From: Phaeodactylum tricornutum CCAP 1055/1
Taxonomy: Eukaryota; Bacillariophyta; Bacillariophyceae; Surirellales; Neidiaceae
Direction: 5' to 3'
DNA length: 39,049 nt
NCBI RefSeq assembly: GCF_000150955.2
Contig: NC_011675.1
Location: 220,705 to 259,753, forward strand
Part shown: positions 30,077 through 39,049 of the stretch, one piece after another
Layout of the letters: every line of letters begins with the position of its first letter
How positions within the stretch are numbered: position 1 is the first letter of the stretch
The notes under the pieces: model-generated
Databases searched by the model: none
What the model was told of the DNA's origin: nothing
Seen by the model: the letters and a program-made list of their open reading frames with translations, nothing else
Program-made: the position numbers and the translations under genes

Positions 30077-30605
30077 TGTCATATCCAGGCTGTTGTTTTA
30101 GAAAATTGCAGCGATAACAGGCTAGAATTGTCTAAGGACCCGAAAGGATCCCGCATACTTTCGTAGACAATCAAAGGCATAAAAACATAAGTGTTGAAAA
30201 CTCCGGTTTCTTCAGATCTTTTGACTGTCTTAGAGACTAGCTGACAACAGAGACGTAATAAATAGATTTCCTCTTATTTCTCCTTCACGTTTGATCTACT
30301 CTTTCACTACTGACAGTGCTTGTTGTTGTGGTCTTTATTTTACTTTTCACTAGTTCTGTTTGCTCTCAAACCTCGCTGTTTGATTGCTAATCTTCCGTAT
30401 TTACATCGCTTCTGCAATGTACACATTCTTCACTTCTTCATGTCTTACATTCAATGCGTTATCTCCTTTCATAGGATGATCATATCCCAAACCTCATCGA
30501 ATATAATAAATTTCTGCTCGAGATGAGAGCTCGCTCCTTTCAAACCTCTTCATGCGACATGTCGCTTTCTGCCGGACATGTCACACTTGAATGCCAATCT
30601 TGACA
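30077..30605 (-). repeat. 3' LTR of the degraded copia element (LTR family A)
   Basis: The 529-bp LTR starts on the minus strand with TGTCAAGATTGG right after a purine tract CAGGGAGGA (30614-30606) and ends ...GGATATGACA at 30077, giving TGTCA/TGACA inverted ends. The inner boundary is well supported by the purine tract; the outer one is inferred from the inverted ends. The decayed solo LTR at 1770-2835 is an older member. Confidence 0.6.
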
Positions 30606-33600
30606 TCCTCCCTGTTTGATGTTTTCGCCTTCCATCTCACATTGTTCCATCATAGATTCTTGGAGCCAGTTTCGTATGAATTGCTTCCGTAACATTCTTG
30701 GTCTCCAGGTCCGCGTAATTCTTGTCCGTCTTGATGTACTTCAGCACAATGAGTCCTTCCTGGATCAATTGGTTGGTGTATCTGTACCTGATGTTGATGT
30801 GTTTTGTTTGTTGACCAAGACTGTCGTTGTTCGCAATAAAAATTGCCCCTTGGTTGTCTTCGTGGATGATGGCTGGTCCATGGAAAGTTCCAGTTGTTTC
30901 TTCCAGCAGCATAAGTAAGAATTTGGCTTCTGTCGCAGCGTGGGATAGCGCGACATATTCCGCTTCCGTGCTTGACAGGGTCACTCCAGTCTGTTTCTTA
31001 GATCTCCAATTAACCAAAGTCTTCCCAATTGTTGAGAGGTCACCAGAAATGCTCTTTCGGTCCTTCTTGTCCGAGGCATAGTCTGAATCAGCATAGATAA
31101 TTGGGGTGAGTGTTTCTGGGGGGCGCAACTTCAAAGGTTTGTAGTGCCCTTTCATATATCCCACAATTCGCCCTAGTCAACGCCAGTGGTCCTCTCCGTC
31201 ATTGTCCAGAAACGACGAGAGTTCGCGGAGTGCATTCATGCAGTCCGGGATACATTTGCGAACGGCAAACATAATCTTTCCTATGAGTGACCAGTACTGT
31301 TTGTTTGACACTGATAGTCCTTCATTTTTCTTCGGGGGGTCTTTGTTGTATCCAGGAGTAGGAAAAATAGTAGCTTCCTCCCCAATATGTAATTTGTAGT
31401 CCCGAATAATTTCTTTGACATACTCGGTCATGTCGACTCCAATATAGGGCCCAATCTTGTCAGTACCAGCCTTGTAGTTCACTCCGAGAAACTTTCAAAG
31501 TTCACCTAGATCTTTGATTGGGACGTGTTTCTTGATCTCTTTCTTGGTCCACATGACCTTTTCGCGGCTTCCCGTTATCTTGCAGTTGTCCACATGGACC
31601 AATATGAGAACTTCTAAAGTCATTTTCTTGTCTTGCATTATGTATAGACAAGGGTCAATAAGTGACTGTTTAAAACCAATCTTCGTAAGAATCTTCTTGA
31701 AAGTTATGGCCCAGGCCAGGGGCGCATCAACTTCCCCATAAAGAACTCCTGTGAGCTCAATGACATCATCTGTGCCCATCGTGATTCCCGTCAGTTCCTT
31801 GAACCCAACGGAACCTTGATATAGGTTTTCTTGTCACTGTTGAGATGTTTGGCGTGTAAGAAAGCAGTTTCAACATCAATGACATGCTCAATCCAGTCCT
31901 GTTTGAGAACATGTTTGTAGTATAGGCCCAACACGATTCCCAGGTTTACCGTTGTTTCGTTCACCACGGGGCAGTAGCTCTCAGTGTAGTCAACTCCCGA
32001 TATCTGCTTGTATCCTTTTACCACAAGCCTCGCTTTTTCAGTATACTTATCGTGATTGAAACTGTCCTGCTTCCATTTGAAAATCCAATGTGTACCAAGG
32101 ACTCTGGTTCCCGTGGGTAAGCTGCTCAATTTGATAAGCCCGCCCAAAACGTTTTGGTCCCGGATACTTTCCATTTCCTTTGCTGCGCTCTGTTTCGATT
32201 TCCTTTGCTGCGCTCTGTTTCCATCCTTTTCTGTTTTTGTTGTTAAACAGAGCATGCCAGTCCTAGGGAACATCTGCTCCTGGGTCTGAGTTCCCAGTCA
32301 TTACGTTAAATGCCTGATGCTCATGGATTTCCGTTTCCTCAGACATATTGACTTCTTCCTTATCTGGGTTGTTGGAATCATTGTCCGGCATCAAACACGC
32401 TTCCTTGGCAAACTTCCGCTGACCGCGTGTCTGAAGAGGACTAAACACGTTTTGCTTTGAAATTCCCGTGGTCTCCGGAGATTTTGCCGTGTTGGTGTTC
32501 CTCCCCGCTTGAGGCAGGGCGACAACTTTCGTGTAGGCATCCGGGACTTGAATTTCGTCGTCTTCGTCGGATTCGAAAAGATCCTTTGTATTGTCTGTGG
32601 GCTTGATCCCACCATGGTAATGTCCCAATGGATGTCGCGGCTTAGGATTGGCGCCTGAGTCGCGATGTTCAGAAAATGGTACGTGTCTTTTGAGTGGTGC
32701 TCTGGGTAGCCCATAAGCATGCATTTCTTTGCTTTTGGTGTCATTTTCGGCTTCAACGGGTCTCAAATACTAACATAGGCATTCCTCCCAAGTATCTGAA
32801 GATAGTCCAGAAGTTTCGCATCCGACTTTCCAAAGAAGAGTTGGTTTCTCAAAATGCTTCTTGTTCTTGCCAGCATTGTTGCTTCAAATGAACTTGTTAG
32901 TGAACTTCAGTAACTGCAGCCACTGTAGAATAGGCTTGACTTTCTGTCCAATCTGGCTTTTCTGAGTGAGAAACATAGACCATTTATACTCACTGACTTT
33001 GTCCACAACAAGTAGCCAATAAGTACTACCACCAATGCTTTTTGAGTAGGGCCCCAAGAGGTCAACATAGAGTTGCTCACCTGGCTTCTCTGCTTTCTGC
33101 AAAGCCGTCTTTGGGACTTGTTTCTGCTGTGCCTTAGCTAGAACACATGCCCCACAGAGGGGCATAGTTGTGGTTGTGAGACTCAAACCAGCTCTGACTG
33201 CCGTGCATTTAACGGTGGCAATGTTGGCATGTCCACAGAGTTTGTGGGCTTCTTCTAGGGTGTATATATGCCCTTTTTACTTGCTATTGGAAAATACTTG
33301 GTCTTGTTTCTGCCCTTCTAATGCTCTACACAAGAGGTAGTATAGCTTGCTACTTGAGGTCCTGTCTGCTGTGATACTCCTCTTCTTGTCTTGAGAGAGA
33401 ATAACTATTTCCGTTGCAGTCATTTTTGTAACCAAGCAGCCTTGGTCCAACAAACATCCAATGCTTATGATCCGTTTTTCAAAGTCAGGAGAGTACTTGA
33501 CCTTCAGAAGCTTTAACTTTGCTCCGTCTTTGGTTTCTAAGTAAACCATACCTTGCATTGTCACATGAACAAAAGTATCGCTCTTTCCGACGCAAACCTG

Positions 33601-35468
33601 TTCTGAGATCTTCTCTTGGTCCTGTAGCTCCTTGGCACTGTTCCTGACATGGCAGGTAGCTCCCAAGTCTGCGAGAACTTTTTCCCAGCTTGAACCGGCG
33701 TTCGAGTTCTGCTCCTTCTTGATATGAGCCCCAACAAACATTCCTTTGTTGGGCGTATTTGGTCTGCCTTCTCCGCTTTTCTTAGCACTTCTGCAATTGC
33801 TCTTGTAATGGCCCTTCTTTCCACAGTTAAAGCATTGGATGTCTTTCTTGTTCTTCCCACCCTGCTTTCCGTTGGGGCGCAAGTGTTTGTTTTCTGGCTT
33901 GCTCCAGCACTTGTCTTGCAAGTGTCCTGCTTTCCCACAGTGTCCACACTTTTCTTTCACCTCAGAATGGGACATGACCTTGTTATTGTCTGTCTTGCTA
34001 TACCTTTTCCAGAAGTCTAGAATGATCCTCTTAAATGCCTCCATTGATGTGGTTGTGTAAGCTCCACTTAACTTGACTTTCACAGCTTCATAGGCCTTGG
34101 GGAGCTGGTCAATTATATGTGCCTTCATCTGAAGGTCATCCCGCATGTAGGACTGCTTGATCTTGCCCATCCTTGTATTCCAGTACTCAAGCTCCAGAAA
34201 CCACTCCTCCACGTTTTCATTAATACTGCCAATAGTACAGTCCATAAATGAATGCTCAATACTTGTGTAGTCCAATTTGATTTCTTTCGGTTTGTACCTC
34301 TTGCACAGTTTCTTCCATGCTTTGTAGGCATTGCCCATTGGCGCTCGTTCCGTCACCGCATTTTTGACATAAGAGTATGCGGTCTTTTTGCAGCACAGTG
34401 CCAGATGGGCATAAGCCTGGACATTTCTCAAGAATGCTTTCCGCGCAGTCTTGCTTGCAGTTCCTGCATTCACCTCTTCCATAGATGCCAGGGTTTCCTG
34501 CATAAATAGCGCTTGGTAGAAACAATGTTGCATTGCGGTCGCAATCGTCTTCCCTTTCCAGGTTCGCCATTTGTCTTCGTTTCCTTTGAACTTGATTGTC
34601 TGACTGGTCCGGTTGGGTCGGCTTTCGAATACCAATCCGAATGATGCGTGATGCACGCGGTAAAAGTGGACCCACTTGCACCTGCCCACGCTTCGAAACC
34701 GTTACAAAAAGTGAGCCACTTTTTCTGCGAGCCATCAAACGGTTCAGGCAAGAGGCTAGTAGCCGATTTTTCAGCCTTTGCAGCCGTCGTAGTCACATTA
34801 TCATACGACGCCGCGGCTCTAGTCATCATCTCAAAGCGTAGCACGGAAGCCGTGAACTCTTTGGCAACATTGACTGAGTTGGGTGCGTGATGCATCCATT
34901 TTGCGAAGACGAATATTTGCTTGGTATGCATTTAGCCCATTTTGAGCCGCATGCAGAGATCATTGATGTCCTCCTTTGTGAGAAGACGGAAATCATCAGA
35001 TGATTTAATGCCATTGTTCAACATTGCAGCCGCAACTGACAATGGAACACAGATGACGTCACGGAGGACGACCATCAAGGCCTTTTGTTCAACACGGTCT
35101 TGCCGAGGAACGGAGTCGAGACTGTCACTGTCTTTAGAGTGAGGCTCTACGTCAATGACGTTTTTCTCCATCACGCTGACTTTGTCAGACGTGTTCTTGC
35201 TGCGAGCCAAAGGCTTTGCAGTCTTTTTGCCATTGCCTTCATCATCCAGATATGCCGGCAATGGCGGTGCGGTGCCCGAAGGCTCCTCACCGTCGGAGGA
35301 GTCGAATCCTCCGAACTCCTCATCCTGTTTGGATGCGGACGCGGCATCAGCCGGTGAGTCCGTCGCTGCGGCAGGAGCCGGAACAGCGGGAGTGACCTTC
35401 CTCGGACAATGCATTCGTTGTCAAGATTTCAAACTCAAAAATTAGAGCTGGTTTGGGTCTAAGTAAAT
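30077..35468 (-). mobile_element. Degraded Ty1/copia LTR retrotransposon (element A)
   Basis: A fossil copia element on the minus strand with its parts in canonical order. The gag-like region (about 35.4-33.7 kb) ends in two CCHC zinc knuckles (CGHCGKAGHLQDKC, CFNCGKKGHYKSNC). Next come a protease region near 33.65 kb, an integrase region (33.2-32.9 kb, with a pre-core CGACVLAKAQ and YVDLLGPYSKS), reverse transcriptase (32.2-31.2 kb, TGVLYGEVDAPLAWA and others) and RNase H (31.16-30.64 kb, IIYADSDYASDKKDRKS, SSTEAEYVALS, HEDNQGA). Integrase before RT fixes it as copia, not gypsy. The coding region is broken in roughly half a dozen places or more and has lost its distinct 5' LTR, so it looks inactive. 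The 3' LTR is at 30077-30605. At its gag side it abuts an LTR of another family at 35469. Middle-aged to old. Confidence 0.85.
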
Positions 35469-36139
35469 TGATAAAAGGTCTACCAGTACAATGTAAGAGT
35501 AGAACTTTTGGGGGGAAAGCCTTGTATAGGCTCCAATTGTTTAAAATTGGGGTCTTTTTAAGATTGTGAGACTAAAGTATAGATTTCCAAAATGGAACAT
35601 CTTTGAGATGAAAACAGATGTTACGAACGTAAAAACCTGTGACCAATGTACTGGCAATGCAATCTTTTGACAGATTCAATTGTACTGATCTTGGCTTTGG
35701 CTGGATATACAATTGGTACCATAATCAATCACATTGGATGGATGTAGGCTTCCGTACATAGAACCCTGTAACCAATGTACTAGCTGTGCAATCTTTTGAC
35801 ATAGTCAAAACCGCATTGATGTTTTATCTTTGACACAATCAATCTTTTATAGACGTACGTGTTTACAGAAAACATATGTTCAGAAAACATAGCTTTTCTG
35901 AGAAGCTTTCCATGTTTTCCTCCAACATGACACTTACGGGTAATGAACCGGACTAACCCTAAGTCATCTGGCCACTGCGTCTGTCCTACAACAGGGTCAG
36001 GAAAAAGGAAGTGGCAACAAGGCCAAGATCTAGAGCTAATAAATTTTAGATAGATGTTCCAGCAAACAATGCTAATAACTAAGCAATTATATCTAGATAG
36101 TAATATCAAATTGTAGCATTGCATGGCTATAATTTATCA
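35469..36139 (-). repeat. LTR of copia family B (left copy)
   Basis: The 671-bp LTR starts TGATAAATTATAGCC at 36139 on the minus strand and ends ...TTTTATCA at 35469, so the ends form a perfect TGATAA/TTATCA inverted repeat. It is the homologue of the LTR at 37793-38489 but clearly diverged. It contains an internal direct duplication of ~55 bp (35626-35680 and 35754-35808, both with CCAATGTACT and GCAATCTTTTGACA). The sequences flanking its two ends do not form an obvious target-site duplication, so it is not a clean solo LTR. Confidence 0.75.
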
Positions 36140-37792
36140 ATTCAAACACTCTCCCTCAAAACAACACTGGTATAAGTAAATGAACTTGGCGGATCTGTAT
36201 TGTGTCCCCCGGCAACAAATCTGGCTTTGCAAGTGAAGTCCATTTTGATAGCAAAAACCATATGACAAGGTGTCCAAGTGTGACCAACTGGTTTAGACAC
36301 ATGGGGCTTGAGAACTTTGAATGCTGGCATACTGTTTTTCATCTCCTTTCTGATTGCATCCACCCATATATAAGTGTCAGTGTCACAATCAATTTTGAGA
36401 GCTTCTTTGACCAATTTCAGCATATGAATACCAAATTTGTGAGTCCTTTTGAGATATCTGGCCTTTACCACTGAAATAATTCTCTCTTGTTTCCACAACA
36501 CATTTGGTACCCACCAGGCAAAAGCTGGTTCATGGACTAACTTGCTAGCAACAACATATTCAGAAATGTCAACAGGATTTGATTCTTTCAGGTCTTTTAA
36601 TGGAATCCAGGAAGTTGATCCGTCCTTCCACTGTAATAAAAGTTGCTAACTTGTTTGACAAATTTGTTTCACACCATGTTTATTGGTATAATACAGGTTG
36701 TTGGGGGCAACCACCAATCTGTCCTTTTGATGATCACCAATTTCATCCATAAAAAGATAACAACAACCCTCGTCATCAACCTGTGAATAAATATGCTCAG
36801 CAATACAGTTAGCTCCATATTCCTGTTCATTGCTGTCTGGAAATTGCACTTCCAAGATATGAGTATCCACAATTGGATCAGGATTTGATCTTCCAATTGG
36901 AAAACCATCTCAATCTTTCTTCTGTCCAATAACTTGACCAGCACCAATATGGTCATGCTTTGGTATTACAACTTCAGCATTGACATACTTGTGAAATGCT
37001 TCATGATCATACTCAGTGGCTTGTGGCATTGTTTCCTGGTCCCCTGTATAATTATCCAAGTATGTCTCAAATTCATTGGGCTCCACCTTGAAAACATGAG
37101 AATTCTTTACACAATCATCTTTGTTCATAACATAACAAATGTTCTTTGCAAAACTCTCCTGAAGTAATTTCACCTGTTCAGAATTAAGATCACTTGTAGA
37201 AAGTGGGGAGTAAGTAGTTCAAAGTATATGAGCACACATGACATCACTAATATCATGACCAGGTCCAAGCCAGCAACCAAGTTTCCATTTGTCCTCTGGA
37301 AAGTCAACTGGATCCAAATATCATACCCAATCATACTATGCAAACTGAGTAAGTAGTTCAAAGTATATGAGCACACATGACATCACCAATATCATGACCA
37401 GGTCCAAGCCAGCAACCAAGTTTCCATTTGTCCTCTGGAAAGTCAACTGGATCCAAATATCATACCCAATCATACTATGCAAACTTGTGCAAGTGACTAA
37501 TGTCTTCCAAGCCAGCAACCAAGTTTCCATTTGTCCTCTGGAAAGTCAACTGGATCCAAATATCATACCCAATCATACTATGCAAACTTGTGCAAGTGAC
37601 TAATGTCTTCCAAGCCAGCAACCAAGTTTCCATTTGTCCTCTGGAAAGTCAACTGGATCCAAATATCATACCCAATCATACTATGCAAACTTGCGCAAGT
37701 GACTAATGTCTCCCAACACTGCTGTGTTTGGAATGTTGTTGTTCAATGTGTAAATATTGTACACAATTGACAATCAAATCATACATTGTAAC
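36140..37792 (-). mobile_element. Copia pol fragment (integrase C-terminus to start of RT), element B
   Basis: An AT-rich fossil piece on the minus strand. Recognisable parts, in order from the right, are the integrase-RT linker with FPEDKWKLGCWLG-type sequence inside the tandem repeat, NAEVVIPKHDHIGAGQVIGQ (~37.0 kb), EVQFPDSNEQEYGANCIAEH and YSQVDDEG (~36.8 kb), and the RT N-terminus with AIRKEMKNSMPAFKVL, FTCKARFVAGGH and YTSVV (36.5-36.15 kb). All are typical of diatom copia pol. The RT stops where the LTR at 35469-36139 begins, so the remaining RT and RNase H are missing. It is broken and incomplete at both ends. Confidence 0.75.
37208..37690. repeat. Near-identical tandem repeat inside element B (two 139-bp, two 103-bp units)
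   Basis: An ~82-bp core that starts CCAAGCCAGCAACC and ends CATACTATGCAAAC occurs four times, at 37265, 37404, 37507 and 37610. The first two units carry a longer spacer with AGTAAGTAGTTCAAAG and ATCATGACCAGG (period 139). The last two carry a shorter spacer with GTGCAAGTGACTAATG (period 103). Copies differ at only a few positions, so the expansion is much younger than the fossil around it. Confidence 0.9.
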
Positions 37793-38489
37793 TGATAAGA
37801 TTCTACCTGCTTACGAGTGTATTTGTAGAATACGACGAAAGAGTAGAAGTTGGGGGGAAAGCCTCGTAGAGGCTCCGATTGTTTTAATCGGTAGGTTTTT
37901 AGATTGAGATTGTGAGACTAAAATAGAGGTTCCAAAATGAAACCTTTTGTGTTGGAAACAGAATGTACGAACGTAGAAACCCCGTAGCCAATGTACTGGC
38001 TATCGAACCATTGACATAGTTTTTGTCGAGATGATTGGATCACCTATGTGATCGCCAAACCATCGAGTTCGGATGGTGCCAACAGTATCTGTTGACAACT
38101 TTCATCTAGGGAAACCGTATGGTAATCAGGAATATTTCGTTCCTAGCATATCAGGTTTGATAAGACGAGTTGTCTTATACGCCTCATGCAACGGAACCAG
38201 AGTTGTGTATGTTGCAAACATTTGGGTGCATAACGCAAATATTTGGTTTCCTATGAGACGCTTCGTATTTTCCTCCGGCATGCCACACACGGGAAATGAA
38301 CCCGACGAGGACAGTCGTCTGGCCACTGCGTCTGTCCTACGACAGAGCCAGGAAAAAGGAAATGGCAATGAGGCCAAGATCTAGAGCTAGTGAATCCTAG
38401 ATAGATGTTCCAACAAACAATGCTAAGGCTAAGCAATTCTATCTACAACGTAGTATCAAATTGTAGCATTGTGTGGCTATAATTTATCA
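37793..38489 (-). repeat. 3' LTR of the right-hand copia element (family B)
   Basis: The 697-bp LTR starts TGATAAATTATAGCC at 38489 on the minus strand, right after a purine tract GAAGGGAG (38497-38490), and ends ...CTTATCA at 37793. The TGATAA/TTATCA ends match those of the left copy at 35469-36139. The RNase H region of the same strand lies just upstream, so this is a 3' LTR. Confidence 0.8.
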
Positions 38490-39049
38490 CTCCCTTCAAT
38501 CTTGTAGTCCGGGAGTACAAAATCCGGGCGAAAGATTGGTTCCAAAAAATTTGAGAAGCGAAGGTCTTATTGCCCTTGGGTCAATAAAGTATGTGACGAA
38601 CGAGGAATTTGTGTTGTGGACCAGGTAGGCATTTCGTCAACGTGTCGGCCAAATTTGAGCCGGTAGGTTCATGTGCGATCCGCATTGCCCCGCTAGCAAT
38701 GCTTTCGCGAACCTTGTGATAAGAAATAGCATTATGCTTTTTCTTGAGTACGGACGAGGGAATCGTCGCACTGGTGACAACACTCATGTTGTCACAAAAT
38801 ACATTTGCGGGACCGTCAATAGGGATACCAAGGACACGTAGGTTGTAACGCAGTGTAATGATCATTTCGGAAGCGATGCGCATAGCAACAAATTCAGATC
38901 CGTAAGTCGAGGCTTCGACTGTGTTTTGTCTCTTAGAGTACCAACGAATTGGTGTGCCATTGATAAAAGCGAGTATGCCCGTAGTAGAACGTCGCGTGAC
39001 GTGGCAATCTGCGTGGGCAGCGTCGACAAAGACAGAAACTTGCACAGCG
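38490..39049 (-). mobile_element. RNase H end of a Ty1/copia element (element C), runs off the window
   Basis: The open frame on the minus strand (39049-38581) is the copia RNase H domain: VSVFVDAAHADCHVTRRSTTG, IRWYSKRQNTVEASTYGSEF, NVFCDNMSVV and NLADTLTKCLPG. The acidic residues expected at the active site are visible. The frame is continuous over the visible part. It is followed by 91 bp, a purine tract and the 3' LTR. The rest of the element lies outside the window, so whether it is whole cannot be judged. It looks younger than element A. Confidence 0.85.

Noticed and set aside
35420-35429. TGTCAAGATT near the gag end of element A as a trace of its missing 5' LTR
   Set aside because: Only ten bases match, in the opposite orientation, and no further LTR similarity follows.
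36139-36160. GAGGGAGAG read as a polypurine tract, with an LTR starting TGTTTGAATTG
   Set aside because: These bases are still RT coding sequence, and the other LTR of the family starts at TGATAAATT after its own purine tract, so the match is a coincidence.

Overview
The window looks like nuclear DNA of a diatom, most likely the pennate Phaeodactylum tricornutum or a close relative (inference). Protein genes are compact and lie on both strands, with single short introns of about 70-160 bp. Several precursors carry diatom-style bipartite plastid targeting, with a signal peptide followed by an SAF/AAF-type motif. There is a stramenopile-style bZIP-PAS factor. The right third is packed with Ty1/copia retroelement fossils of the kind that dominate diatom repeats.

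Layout. 1-573 (-): 5' part of a TVP38/DedA-type (VTT) membrane protein. 1095-1733 (+): small J-domain protein. 1770-2835: decayed solo LTR. 2868-4063 (+): LarB/CpmA-family enzyme with one intron. 4421-4981 (+): thylakoid-lumen FKBP. 5081-7412 (-): RNA polymerase I factor RRN3. 7413-9639: gene-poor stretch holding two related inverted-repeat (MITE-like) elements. 9640-11370 (+): C2 plus U-box protein. 11396-12084 (-): stand-alone DHFR. 12661-13094 (+): TOM22-like import subunit. 14106-16564 (+): bZIP-PAS factor with a long insert in the PAS domain. 16645-20716 (-): DNA ligase IV. 21645-22742 (+): secreted protein made of two copies of an unrecognised cysteine domain. 23537-24937 (+): SERINC protein. 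25443-26577 and 28433-29558 (-): tandem paralogues of a plastid-targeted protein with two beta-rich repeats, resembling the diatom pyrenoid-shell (PyShell) family. 30077-39049 (-): cluster of copia fossils, with one nearly full-span degraded element, a pol fragment, two LTRs of a second family, a fresh-looking internal tandem repeat, and the RNase H end of an element that runs off the window.

The host genes are mostly unrelated housekeeping or regulatory genes, often in convergent pairs with very short gaps (100, 25 and 80 bp). The most interesting unit is the tandem plastid-protein pair. The two genes have identical exon lengths, long tracts of identical DNA that suggest gene conversion, and a shared upstream block with CRE-like ACGTCA/GCGTCA cores like those known from CO2-responsive diatom promoters. 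Other notable signals are a 9-base motif, TCACAGTCA, strongly over-represented in the intergenic DNA, a two-member MITE family, and a novel duplicated secreted domain.
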